From Iris pallida (Eukaryota > Streptophyta > Magnoliopsida > Asparagales > Iridaceae), in NCBI GenBank assembly GCA_029216955.1, contig JANAVB010009599.1:1187447-1251446 (forward strand): 64,000 nt of DNA, in the 5' to 3' direction. Shown piece after piece: positions 1 to 10,879 of the stretch. The translations under genes and the position numbers were made by a program. A model generated the notes under the pieces. It did no database searches, had not been told where the DNA came from, and saw only the letters and a list, made by a program, of their open reading frames with translations. Position 1 is the first letter of the stretch, and each line of letters opens with the position of its first letter.

Positions 1-1568
1 CTCTAAAATCGTCAAACTATATGTTTACAGATTTGTTTTAATGAGAAGAACCCAACGGTATATCCCAATTTGGATTTCGGTGGGCTGTGCACAAAATCGC
101 CCATTGAGTGAGATTGTGGGCCCGCCAAAATAGCGTCCCGATAAACGGTCTCAGAATCGGACCAAACTTGGCTCACAGGACCAGAAAAATATTTTGAGTC
201 CAATGGCGCAAGTTTTATCGTGATATGATGAGTGTGCACAAAGTAATTAGAAAATTTTAGAAAGCCCGATAAGGGAAAATTTGACGGATACGGGTCAAAT
301 TCGTCGCGCACACGCAACCAATTTGAATTCCGTCAAAGTCCGCACGTTCGTAAAGTCGATACGGACCTTTCGGTACTCTCGGTTTGTGATGGGGTTGCCC
401 AGTTTGTCGGGACGTACCTCGTACGGGGTTTTTAAGGTTTATAAAAACTAATTTTTCGAGATTTTTTAATTTAATTAAAACTGAAATTTATTGCAGAATA
501 AATAAATCTATTTGAAGGAGATGGTAGAGGGTCATGTGGGCTTTCTACACGAATTTACGGATCTAAAAACGAAGTAGAATTGACAGAGAAATTGATCGGG
601 GAAGTGGGATACCTTAAAGTGGGAATCTGTTGTTTTATTGTTGTTGTTGTTGTCGTCGTGACGATCGGGAGACGGAGATGTTGTCACTCCGGCGAGGCTG
701 GCACGCATGCCGAAGAGTGGGAGGAGGATGGAGGAGAGAGGACGAGAGAGAAATTTGATTAGGGTTTAGTTCATCTATATATATATATATGTACGTATAT
801 ATATATTTATAAGGTTAGGGGGTTTCGGCCTATTGTAGCTGCTGCTACAATTGCAAAGGGATGTAAAAAAATATATAATTGAGCTGCTGCTCCTTGCGGC
901 TTAGCCTTGTATGGGTGGTCGGGTGGGGCCGACCACCCCTTTATGATTTTTCTTTTTTTTCAAATCTTTTACTTTCTATATATAACTTATTATATATATA
1001 TATATATGCATATATCTAAATATACTTCTCTAAAATTATCACAAATTCAAAAGAAAAATCTAAATCTGATCTATCCATATGTAAAATTAATTTAAAACAT
1101 AAGTACATATATATTTAATTTCATTTGACAATAAATCAACTAAATAATAAAATAATACCAAATAAAATAAACATGTTTATTAATCACCATAAAATAGTTT
1201 TAAATAAAATAATAAAAATAGTCCAATGGGAAAACTTTACTACACACCCTTATTTGGGTCCAGAAAAACTGTATTATTTTGTAAGATATTATTTAATAAT
1301 AAAATACCAATAATTGTACACATAATTAAGTATTTAGAATTTGTACATGAAATTCTAAAATAATTTAGAAAATATTTTTACATACGTAAAATATGTCTAC
1401 ATGGCCACCTTGGTCCCATCCCATGCCTACATGGGCTTAAATTTGGTTCGGGCCCAATTCGGACTAGTTTGGACAAACCGGGTATCTAAAAAATTCAATA
1501 TATAAAATAATATTTAATTAAAAATATTTTAAATAAAAAAACATTCCCAAAATTTTAGGGGTTTTACA
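1..1568 (-). mobile_element. Partial LTR of a chromovirus, same family as element B (minus orientation)
   Basis: The reverse complement begins TGTAAAACCCC at 1568, like the B LTR start TGTAAACCCCC at 56139. Positions about 30-350 align in reverse with about 57290-57600 of the B LTR, at nearly the same distance from the LTR start (about 1.5 kb). Both copies share the segment around AAAATCGCCC and the TCTCAGAATCG motif. A TATA run at 776-790 precedes AACCCTAATC on the minus strand, as in B. The rest of the element lies beyond the left edge. Short ORFs here (12-317 minus, 580-762 plus) are not supported as genes. Confidence 0.7.
776..790 (-). promoter_or_regulatory. Probable LTR TATA box
   Basis: An alternating TA run read on the minus strand is followed by a leader containing AACCCTAATC. 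The B LTR has the same order: TATAAATA at 56656, then AACCCTAATC. The simple TA repeat makes the exact box uncertain. Confidence 0.4.
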
Positions 1569-1970
1569 TCGAGGGCAAGGGGTAGCCGGGGTGGGGGCCT
1601 TTGGGAGGCGGCAGTAGCTCGGGGGTGGGGGTAGATTTTTTTTGAGGGGGTTCGAAAGAATGAGGGGAAATGAAAACATAAATGTTAAACTCCTATATTA
1701 ACTTATTTGCGATGTCGTAAATAGACGTCCCTAAAGGTCGCTAAAATTTTAGTTTAGTACGATGACTGTAGAACTTACATCGCAAAACGTCACAAATCCA
1801 AAAATAGTAGCGACGTTATAGAAGCGTACAATGACTATAATTTTAAAAAAACCAAGTACAGTCGCTATTTGTCGTCAAAAGCGACATCGTCTACTGGGGT
1901 CGCTGAAGTCATTAATTTTAGCGATGCAAAGTCGCTAATAACGTCGCTAAATTATCATATTTTGGTAGTG
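1569..1970 (-). mobile_element. CACTA transposon end (remnant), interrupted by the LTR at 1-1568
   Basis: The segment ends TTTTGGTAGTG at 1970, the complement of a CACTA terminus. The preceding 270 bp are packed with GTCGCTA and AGCGAC subterminal motifs in both orientations, as at both ends of the complete CACTA at 10246-18824. Inside these lies a G-rich stretch (1569-1660), matching in reverse the C-rich stretch at 10520-10860 of the complete element. This is therefore probably the 5' end of a minus-oriented CACTA. Its other end is not in the window. Confidence 0.7.
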
Positions 1971-1973
1971 TTA

Positions 1974-2396
1974 CCTGACAGTAGTAAAAGGCTTCAGTGA
2001 TGCAAGCTGGTGCTCAGAAGCAGAGAGGAAAATACGTCTTCTCCATGACTAGGGTTGCTATATCATGGAAGTCGAAGAAACAACCAATGCTCTCTTATTC
2101 ATCTATGGAATCTGATTTCTATGTACTGACAGCTACAACAAATGAAGAAGAATTGTTTTGGGAGCTCATGTATGATCTTCTATTGGTTGGTATACAGATT
2201 TTGGTATACTGTGACAACCAGGAACTATAAAGATATAATCAAATGATCTCTTTATTAGCAAGAAGAATAGCGTGCGACTGAAACATAGGACGATGAATGA
2301 TCTTATCAATAGATGAGTCACTGTCGTGGTTGATGCTGGAGCTAGAAGAATCTTGCGGATCCGTTCACAAAAGGTCTCAAGCGCCATCTTATCGAG
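1974..2396 (+). pseudogene. Ty1/copia RNase H relic
   Basis: Degenerate coding sequence with the order of landmarks of a copia RNase H. FSDASW at about 1993-2010 contains the first catalytic Asp. It is followed by a short frameshifted stretch, a GKYVFSM block and AISWKSKKQ at 2058-2084. Then comes SSMESDFY at 2100-2123 (the STMEAEY-type box with the catalytic Glu), and VYCDNQEL at 2204-2227 (the YCDNQSA-type box). Beyond 2230 the frame is broken by stops, with an LTKPL-like tail degraded near 2350-2396. No integrase or RT is visible, because the upstream side is replaced by the CACTA end at 1970. It is dead sequence. Confidence 0.75.
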
Positions 2397-3600
2397 GACA
2401 CAGCAACAAAGATTAGCTTGAGGATATTCTGATATTATGTCTTTGTAATCCTACCATAAATTTTTATTCTATTAGTTCAAAGACAAATCTACTAGGCATC
2501 TAATTTTTGGTTTAAGGGAGGTCTATTGACTGGAAGAATATCAAGAATAGTTGGTAGTCCTTTGAGAAATTGAGGGGTCATGGACCTAGAGCCACTTTTG
2601 TCTACTAATTGTTCTTTATATAGAACAAGTCACGTGGAGGATAGATTAGACGCATTAATAAGTTCTCATGCATTTTGAATGTCCGATGTGCTTTACAGAA
2701 AGTACGGGTAGCACAACACTACAAAGGAGAGTATTAGTCCATGCTACAATGGGGTGACGTCACATGAGGTACCTTGAGAGCGTAAAGTCATGACTTTGGG
2801 CCATATTACAACGGTGTTGCACCGCATATAGGTAGGTGGCCTAATGTTATAGAATGAAGAGTGGTAGGAAGCATTACAAAGAGGCAGGTGACCTCATGTT
2901 ACAGTGGTCTTACACCACCAAGAGGTACCTCGAGAGGATAAAGCCTTGGCTACGTGAGCCATATCACAGCAACGTAACACCGAAAGCAAGCATAAGGCTT
3001 CATACTAGGTTGTATGGGACTACAAAGAAGTTGGGTCCTCTGCTACAGTAGAATTACACCACAATGAGGTATAGCCTCTGTTTTGGGCCATGTGATAGTG
3101 GCGTAGCACCACAAGGAAATAAAAGGCTTTATGCCATGAATCTTTAAAAGAACTCACATAGAGTGTATGGAAACTAGGCGGGCATAAATCTTTAATCTAC
3201 AACCTGAAGCACGATTGATGATATTGTGTAAGTGGAAAGAATTACATCTATGGTACAGAATTCAAGACCTAGTCCATTCTTGTATCCTACTGTTGTTTGA
3301 CCCATACAGGAAGATTCAAGTTAAAATGATAATACATCCTATTTTATGATGGACAATCACTATAGGGAACGCTCAACCATATATTGAGATATGTGGGTAT
3401 TATTGTTATTTTTGCCTTTAGACTCGGCAACATAGTCCCACTTTAGCTACATCAAATGGTGATTATCTCAATATAATGCTATGTTTGTGTTGAGGTATGC
3501 ACATGGGGTGTGGTGGGGCATATATGGGTGCCATATAGGGGCATTTTTGTAGGAAAAAATGATTAACTCCTCAAAGAAAGCATTGATACTTTTTGTCACA
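2397..3600 (+). other. Copia 3' flank or LTR remnant; no gene seen
   Basis: About 1.2 kb downstream of the RNase H relic in which I see no credible ORF. It holds a degenerate repeat array (2735-3110) and, near 3420-3480, the phrase AGTCCCACTTTAG, which resembles a motif frequent in copia LTRs. It is probably the 3' untranslated region and part of the 3' LTR of the same copia element. Boundaries are not resolved. Confidence 0.4.
2735..3110 (+). repeat. Degenerate tandem repeat, about 60 bp period
   Basis: Six related blocks carry TACA(A/G)(T/C)GG followed by a TTACACCAC-like motif, near 2743, 2804, 2899, 2964, 3040 and 3090. Several are preceded by GAGGTACCTCGAGAG-like or GGGCCAT words. Units are strongly diverged. 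Confidence 0.5.
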
Positions 3601-4042
3601 TTCATGGAAATTTTCCTTGGAGCTAAGCCCAAAAGGGGCTTAGCGACTCGAACTAGGATTCAGACTCAGGCTCAAGTATGAGACTCGTCTCACAGTATCG
3701 ATATTTGTATACATATACGTCTTTTATATTGTATTCTATATTTTCTAGGATTTCGAAGTACGGGAAGAAAAATTAATTTTTGAGACTTTACTCCTTGACC
3801 GGCATAACGCCAGCATAGCAGTATGTACCGACGGTATACTGTCTGAAAGATAATTCACTTATCGATATTTTCAATTTCTGATATTTTCATGAATAATGTT
3901 CTGATACTTTCGTGAAGATTGTTTAGATATTTTTATGAATAGTAAAGATACATTTTATTATACAATAGTTTCTTAGTTTTCTTTTAAACGGTCGAGATTA
4001 ATCCTGATCGTGATCGGACAGTCACGATTAATTCACATTCTC

Positions 4043-4054
4043 TATATATATATA
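4043..4054 (+). promoter_or_regulatory. TATA box of gypsy-1 LTR
   Basis: TATATATATATA is followed by CCCTTT and a long pyrimidine-rich leader with several TTTCT and CTTTTC words, the usual look of a plant retrotransposon start region. Confidence 0.5.
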
Positions 4055-4600
4055 CCCTTTCATTTCTTTTCAAAATTTCTTTTTACAATCTTTCTCCACT
4101 TTTCTTCACTTATCGTTTTCTCTCCATTTTTCTCGTAAGCTAGGAGCTTGGTCTCGAGGCCTCAGAGTGTGGTTTCTGAACCTTACTTGGTGGTAGAGTT
4201 GAAGAGTTAGGCTTGAAACTATATTAGGCAAGTACAACTTGCCGAACTACTAGACGGATATTGTTTTACTGCTATTTTGTTTTCTATTGCTTTAATAGTC
4301 CAGTATTGCCTAGTACTTTCTTTACTAAATATATTTCTCTCGAGATTTTTGCCATTTTGACCATCTCGAAATTTGGTCTGAGCTAGGTTTTGATTTCCAG
4401 TGAAATTTTGATATTTTCTTAATAGGAAAACTTCGTATCAAAAAAGATACCAAAGTACTTGCCATGAAATTTAGTATATATTCTATATATGTCCTTACTC
4501 GATTATTTTTTCATGGTTATACTTAAATTCTACAACTTTCGGAACAAGATTTGGTTTCTAAAATTTATTTCAAGTCCTTAGTGTTACTTCTTGGACACAA

Positions 4601-4800
4601 ACGGTATATCGTCGTTATACCGATGTATACTGACGGTATACCGATCTGTGGGTCCTTTTTATGTTGAAAGTATGTTGTTACGATTATATGCCGGTGTACT
4701 GGTATGTACCTCCGGTATACCGATCATGTGCATTATATTTTCCAACAAGTTTTGTATCCCCATTGTCCCGCATACTGTCGGTATACCAGAGTATACCGCC
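4601..4800 (+). repeat. Clustered GGTATACC palindromes
   Basis: The palindromic core CGGTATACCG and near variants occur repeatedly at 4601-4645, 4691-4722 and 4775-4799, with earlier copies near 3825-3842. They lie downstream of the TATA box, within the LTR. Confidence 0.5.
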
Positions 4801-4940
4801 AAGATACCTAAGTTATGTATCTCTTGATTTTTTTTTCGATTTTCTAATTTCCAACTACTTATTGCTCTTCTGTATATGCTATGCCATGTTTCTTGCTATG
4901 TACCACCATGCATGCCTGGATTTCTTGTATAAGTCTACTT

Positions 4941-5150
4941 CATCTGATACTGGCCCGCCATGGCGCACTTTTGATTCTTATCTTATATAGCTTGATATAG
5001 TGGCCCGTCGTAGCGCACTCTTGATCCCTGTACATATCTAGATTGATATATTGGCCCATCGTGGCACAATCTTGACTTTTGCCTTGTCGAGCTTGATATA
5101 GTGACTCGACGTAGCGCACTCCTATCTTGATACTTGTATTTCCTGTTATG
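4941..5150 (+). repeat. Tandem repeat, about 50-55 bp unit, four copies
   Basis: Four consecutive units carry GGCCCG(C/T)C(A/G)T(A/G)GCGCAC and TTGATATAGTG-like words, near 4952, 5002, 5054 and 5104. They are diverged but co-linear. Confidence 0.6.
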
Positions 5151-6565
5151 GCTTGTTATAGTGCACTATTGCTTGTCTTATCTAGTCTTGTATGTCTCAT
5201 GTCTATAATTGATTCTGCGGAATGCCACATCCGAAATCCTAAAAGAAAAAAGTTAAAGACTAAACAACTAGCTTGATTGTCAAGATGCATTACGAGCGAA
5301 GAATTTTTCGATTGATTGCAAGCCCTTTGTTTCAGCCTTCACCATAGATTTGGTGCTACTGTCATGATGAGCACATTTTCAGTGTACCGTCGAGCGTTGC
5401 ACCTTTTACATGTCTTTAGGATACACGTCTATTTGGCGGTATCTACTATATATTATCTTTGTCATCGTCCTGGATAAGTTGGGTAGCCTGCAAGGCGGGC
5501 AACCAGATTGGATTCTTAATGTGTAAATGATAGTAATTAGGATTGTGATAACCCTATTTAGTTAATGTATCAAGCTGTACTCATTGCTTGGCCGTGATTA
5601 ATAGATGGAGTCCATTTCTTATCTTGGCTAGTCTAGTCTTGCTCCAACTTATTTTATTTCTGTACTTAGATTCCTGCTATTCCTGTACATGCTATTAATC
5701 CTGCTACAAGCTCGACTTCACTACATGGTTACATGCCTGGTTTTACTACTTGTCTTACATGCTCTCCTACATTTACATGTTTACTTTCTCGGCTTTACTT
5801 TACATTATCACATGCTTGGTTTCACTTAACATGCTCATATGCCTACCTTTACTGCATATTTCCATTTTTCTTTCATACTTCTTGTGGTACCTTTATATTA
5901 TTTATGCTTGCTTTTATTAATTAATTTAGTGTTGTTATGATTTGCTAGCTGGTTTAGCATATAGTTTGGCTTCCTTTGTGGTATTTGCTATTTGGGGGTC
6001 TGACCCCACTAGTTTTGTTTAACCAGATTTGGTTGAGGAGCCTAAGGATCTTTCGGACCTTCCACTATATAGTGACCATCCGGAGCACCAGGGTGCAAGA
6101 GTGGGTGTTCTTTCTCTTATCCACTCTTATCTACATAGTCTTTTGCGGCTTTAAGCACCGAGCACGTATTTAGCTCATATTTTGGACTTGACATTTTGGC
6201 CTACAGGCTTAGACATGTTTTGTATATTCTAGACTACAGCTAGAGCTGATTATGTATCACTTACACTCTTGTTAGTTTTTTATTTTGTATTACTAGCTTC
6301 ATGATCATCTATATATTATAGTTTGGGACACTTTACATTCTTATATGACTGATGATCATACACTTGTACTTTACTTACTTGCCTATGATTGAGATATCTA
6401 GGATTTGCTTGACCTAAAATTTAATTGTTGGCTTGTAGTATTAATCCCTCTACATCTACAGATCTGACCGTAGTTTGAGGTACTGGAGTACTTTAGTATA
6501 CGTAGCTGACATGGTCCATCCCTACTTGCTAGTATTTTGATTCAGGTGTGTGACATAGGTTTTGG

Positions 6566-6583
6566 TGGTGTCCCATGCCGGTC
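6566..6583 (+). promoter_or_regulatory. Degenerate primer binding site of gypsy-1
   Basis: TGGTGTCCCATGCCGGTC matches TGGTGGCCCATGCAGGTC of elements A, D and E with two differences, and sits just after the LTR end TGTGACA. It marks the junction of LTR and internal region. Confidence 0.5.
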
Positions 6584-6782
6584 TGATTTATCAGATATAT
6601 GGGGTTTAATTGTAGTTATCTCAGTCACTAAATCTTTTTCATTGATATCCTTCATATTACTTTATGTCTTTGATCTTTGACATGACATCTACATTGATCA
6701 TTCTTATTCCCTCAATTTTGATCCTGGTGTCATTTAACTTCTTGGGGCACTGTTCCTGGTCCTTCTGATTATCACGCTCATG

Positions 6783-7604
6783 TTCCATAGATGGTAAGTC
6801 AGCATATGTCTGTTCCGTCCATTCTGTAGGCTCAGTTTCGACATTCGGGAGCAGATTCTAGAGTCGACCTGAAGGCAGAGATGCCAGTTTATCATGATCA
6901 TCCAACAGTGCTAGCCGAGCCAGAGCAGCCAGAGAATGTTGTTCATGAGCTGGTGGGTGTACTTAAAGGTTTTATGGCGACACAATAGTGTTAGAGTGAT
7001 TTTCTCACCCAGTTAGATCATAGAACTTTGGAGAGGGGTAGCGCTCAGGTCTACAATTCTGTGATCAGCTTCAGGCGCCTCCATCCCCCGTACATCTATG
7101 GTACAGAGGATGTGACGATGTCCGATGCTTGGCTTAAGGATGCTAAGGCTATTCTGGAGGTAGCAGGGACACCGGCTAGGGAGCGGGTAGCAGTGTTCAA
7201 GCTTCTCTTTGACTTGGCCCACGATTGTTGGGCTGCTTATAAGATTTCTCTTACAACACCTATTGTTTGGACAGACTTAATGAGAGGTTTCAGACTTGGT
7301 ATTTTGATGCGGTATTGTATTATGATTTGCAGCAAAGGTTTAACAACCTCAGGCAGATAAACAGGACCATCCATGGCTATGCGATGGAGTTTAGTAGGTC
7401 AGTCGGTTTACCCTTTCCTAAGTGGCAATCAAGTTGGACCATGCGAGGAGGTTCTAGCAGGGACTTCATCTAGAGATCATACTGGCAGATGAGCAGCATG
7501 AGTTCCAAACTTTTGACGCCGTGATGAGGGCGACGAAGAGGCATGAGTACACCTCCCAGAGGATTGTGGGCAAAGTCGGAGTCCATAAGAGGCCTCACAT
7601 TTAG
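6783..7604 (+). pseudogene. gypsy-1 gag (decayed)
   Basis: Gag polyprotein of a Ty3/gypsy element, which would form the virus-like particle. A plausible start lies at 6783. The capsid-like segment spans about 7075-7470: PPYIYG, then DAWLKDAKAILEV, then an ERVAVFKLLFDLAHDCW block, a RFQTWYFDAV block and an LRQINRTIHGYAMEFSR block. This is the order of the retrotransposon gag family. At least one frame change near 7270-7300 (two overlapping frames carry the capsid halves), a stop at 6988 and another near 7471 break it. The tail before 7604 is basic and poorly conserved. It lies directly upstream of the protease remnant, as in an intact element. Confidence 0.7.
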
Positions 7605-8520
7605 AGAGGATTTTTTTCCAGTCGTCAGCATCGGCTCCAACAGTTTGAGCCTTGACGATTGGATCTCCGAGGGGATCGACTCTGGCGACTTTCTTTCCCC
7701 AATCGTCTCAGCAGCATCCTCAGTAGTAGAGGAAGTCTTCTACAGTAATTTATTCCTATTATGGGAAGGCAGATCATGTCTTGTCATACTGTTGTAGGGC
7801 ACAGTGCTTGTGCCTATCTTGTAGAGCAACATATCACATGAATAGGGGCATATCCTAGCTAGGAGGAGTTCGGCTGGATCATTTTATTTCCACCAGCATT
7901 CAGTAGTTCAGAATGCCAGCGACGGTTCAGCAGCAGCATGCTCAGAGGCCACTACTGATGCAGTCTCAGCAGTTCCAGTAACAGAGGCCTCAATAATATA
8001 CTAAAGCTCAGGCTCAGATTTAGGGCATAGAGGTCCAGCACCTAAGGGTCAGGGTCAGGTTTTCACGCTTTCTATGAAGGAGTCACTTACAGCGGGATAG
8101 GTGGTCGCAGGTACCATTCTCGTTCACTCTCATTCAGTTTCATCTTTATTTGATTTAGGTGCTTCATGCATTTATATCTGCACGATTTGCGACACGAGTT
8201 AGATTAGAGCTCAACTCATTACCTGTAAGGTTGAATATACTTATTGGTTACCAATGGTCTCGTGGGAGTCGATCGAGTTTATACCTATTGTGTCATAGTG
8301 TGCGGGATAGTGTTTCCCGCAAGACTGATAGAGTTTTCTATGGGCGATTATGATATCGACTATGTATGGATTGGTTGAGTGCTCTACACGCTATGATAGA
8401 TTACCATGCTGGCAAAGCTATCTTTTGTGTCCCAGATGTGGATGAATTATTATTCTCTACAGGCAAGGTAGAGTCTTTACTGGTTGTCATTTTAATGACA
8501 AAGGCCGAGGAGGTATAGTT
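7605..8520 (+). pseudogene. gypsy-1 nucleocapsid and protease region (decayed)
   Basis: A corrupted zinc-knuckle-like stretch appears at about 7752-7790 (YYGKADHVLSYC), with the first cysteines lost. A glutamine-rich linker follows (7890-8050). The retropepsin region lies at about 8060-8400, with SLFDLGAS at 8142-8167; family members have D-T/S-G-A at this place, so the residue after the Asp is changed. Frames are interrupted several times. The region joins gag to RT in the order expected for Ty3/gypsy. Confidence 0.6.
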
Positions 8521-9865
8521 TTCCAGAGTAGTATATAAGTTTTCCGATGTATATTCCGAGGAGCTTCCGAGTATGCCTCCAGTTCGAGAGATTGAGTACT
8601 ACATTGATTTGATTCCGGTAGAAGCAGTATCAGCAAGAGTCTACAGGGTGTCTCCTTTAGAGTTGTTGGTGATGTATTAGTCTATCGAGGAGGTTAGGAC
8701 AAAAGGATTCCTTCATCCTAGTGGATCGCCTTGGGGAGCTTCGGCCCTTCTTGTATAGAAGAAGAATGGCTCATCACGTATGGTCATTGACTATCGTCAG
8801 CTCAACGTGGTACCATGAAGAACAATTATCCCTTGCCCAGGATAAATGACTTGTTCGATCACTTTGAGTGGAGCATTTGTATATTGGAAGATCATTTTGC
8901 AGTCTGGGTACCATCATATCAGAGTCAGAGAGTAGGATATAGCCAAGATGGTGTTTAGATCTCGGTATGGCCATTGAGAGTTCCTTGTTATGCCTTTTGG
9001 AGAGACTAATGCGCTGGTAATTTTTATAAATCTCATGAATCGCATCTTCATGTTCCACTTAGACCAGTTTATGATAGTGTTTATTGATGATATCTTGGTC
9101 TACAGTCAGATTATGGCAGATCACGAGCAGCATCTTCGTGTGGTTGTTTAGATTCTTCGGGACCATTGGCTTTATACGAAGTTTAGCAAGTGTAATTTAT
9201 GGCTCGATCGAGTCTCTTTTTTGGGTTATATTATTGTCGGAGGTGGTGTTGAGGTAGACCTCAAGAAGGTAGAGGCTATCGAGTGTTGGACAGTACCTCG
9301 TACAACTTTAGATGTATATAACTTTTTGGGATTAATATGTTACTATAGGCGGTTTGTGGCAGACATTGTTAGGATCTTTGTACCCTTGACACGACTGACA
9401 TATAAGGACATGCATTTTGAGTGGTCAGATGCTTGTCAGGTTTCTTTTAAGAAGCTTGAGTGGAATTTGATTTTGGCTCCTATTCTGACTTTATCCATCA
9501 AACCAGGTAGGATTACGGTGTATTGTGATATGTTAGACCGAGGATTTGGATGTGTCATTTTGCAGCATGACATGGTGATAGCTTATGCATCTCGGCAGCT
9601 TCGAGACCATGAGAAAACTATTCGACGCACGATCTTGATTTGGTCGCGATTGTGTATGCCCTCAAGCTCTTGAGGCATTATTTATTTAGGGATCGAGTAA
9701 AAATTTTCACTAATCATAAGAGCTTAAGGTATGTGTTCACCCAAAGGGATTTGAGTTATTGAAGGACTATGATGTTGATCTTCAGTATCATCCGGGGAAG
9801 GCAAACATTGTTACAGACGCTTTGAGCAGTAGACCAGGAGTCTACTACTTGACGTGACAGCTTCA
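8521..9865 (+). pseudogene. gypsy-1 reverse transcriptase and RNase H (decayed)
   Basis: RT landmarks occur in order: a PPVREIEYYIDL block (8578-8613), GFLHPSGSPWGA (8709-8743), VIDYRQLN (8783-8806), MVFRSRYGH (8949-8975) and FIDDILVYS (9080-9106), the catalytic box. The longest open stretch (9221-9673) holds the connection and the RNase H start: FLGYII, YYRRFV, LTRLTYKD and VYCDML with the catalytic Asp. TNHKSLRYVFTQ (about 9711-9745) and YHPGKAN (about 9787-9807) follow after frameshifts. Stops interrupt the front half at several places. The enzyme would copy element RNA into DNA; this copy cannot. Confidence 0.8.
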
Positions 9866-10245
9866 CCTTCTGGAGGACCTTCAAAAGATATGCATTAACG
9901 TAATGCTACCTGGTGAAGGTGGTTTGATGGCAGGCTTGTAGGGCAGTCTATATTTATAGAAAGGATCAAAGCAGTACAATTAAGCGATGCAGAGCTTCAG
10001 CAACTCAAAGTAGAGTGTGTTGCAGGGCGCAAAGAAGAGTTGTGCATCTATGAGGATGGGACACTCCGATTTGGGAGTCGTATTTATGTACCGAATGAAA
10101 ATATCTGGCACAAGATTATATCAGAGACCCACAATTCTCAGTATTCTGTTCATTTAGGAGGGATGCAGATGTACCGTGATATTTGTAAGCACTTTTGGTT
10201 GATCGGTATGAAGAGGAAAATAACTCGATTTGTTTGGGCTTTTAA
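9866..10245 (+). pseudogene. gypsy-1 integrase N-terminus, truncated by CACTA insertion
   Basis: A linker with stops is followed by an integrase zinc-binding region. ETHNSQYSVHLGG at about 10126-10164 has both histidines. It runs into MYRDICKHFW and GMKRKITRFVWA up to the CACTA TSD at 10243-10245. The paired cysteines, the DDE core and the chromodomain are absent. I do not find the rest of this integrase after the CACTA element, because element E starts five bases beyond it. Confidence 0.75.
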
Positions 10246-10510
10246 CACTACAAAATTATGGTAATTTAGCGACTAATTTAGTGACTAACCATTTTAAGTC
10301 GCCAATTAGCGACTTACTACTGACTAATTTTCGACTAAATGACACATTAATTTTTTGAATAAAATGGTTCATTGCCATTCCGTCGGTAGAGTGTTGGTAC
10401 TTCTCTAAAATTATGCAGCAACTGAAAATTGTAGTCGCTAAGTAAGTCGGAAGAATATAAAAGTTTAGTTTCTGCTATCCAGCGATGAAAATTTTAGTTG
10501 CCATTCCAAA
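10246..10510 (+). repeat. 5' terminal and subterminal repeats of the CACTA
   Basis: CACTACAAAA opens the element, followed by repeated GCGACTAA, GTCGCTAA and GCGACTTA words to about 10510. These subterminal motifs are the kind bound by TnpA-type proteins. Confidence 0.8.
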
Positions 10511-10519
10511 AACTTTTCC

Positions 10520-10866
10520 TCTTTCCAAAACCCTTCCCCCCATAAACATAACTAAATCCCGCAGTTCCCTCCCCCAATTCCCTCTTTTCTAATTTTTTTC
10601 CAAAGCCCACCTCCTCCTTTTTAACCCCCAGGCCGCCTCCTCCTCTGTTGCGCCAGCCGCCGCCTCCTCCCCTGTTGCGCCAGCCGTCGCCTCCTCTTTA
10701 CCCCCACCGCCTCCTCCTCTTTAACCCCCAGGCCGCCTCCCTCCATAAACATAACTAAACCCCCAGGCCGCCTCTTCCTCACGACAGGCGGAGCCCCCGC
10801 TGTATCCTTCGACGAGCCCCAGCCCGTCTCCTCCACCGGAGGCCCCAAGGCCGTCGATCTCCTCAT
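10520..10866 (+). repeat. C-rich, strand-asymmetric leader with repeated GCCGCCTCCTCC
   Basis: The plus strand is strongly C-rich with recurring CCCCCAGGCCGCCTC and GCGCCAGCCG units, ending at a possible splice donor GGATCAG|GTATAA at 10877. The left CACTA remnant has a similar stretch in reverse (1569-1660). It may be an untranslated or poorly coding first exon. The minus-strand ORF here (10621-10866) is a composition artefact. Confidence 0.5.
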
Positions 10867-10879
10867 TTTGGATCAGGTA

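Larger units (their letters stand above)
3600..6555 (+). mobile_element. 5' LTR of gypsy-1 (start uncertain)
   Basis: The right end is set by GTGTGACA at 6555, followed 11 bp later by a primer-site-like sequence and then gag. A TATA box at 4043 with a pyrimidine-rich leader (4061-4135) is typical of an LTR promoter. The left boundary is not visible; I place it loosely near 3600 because the repeats after that point differ from the copia flank. Two tandem-repeat clusters lie inside. No ORF within it (4591-4990, 5733-6173) is supported. Confidence 0.55.

Noticed and set aside
10621..10866. Arg/Gly-rich ORF on the minus strand
   Set aside because: Product of the C-rich leader repeats of the CACTA.
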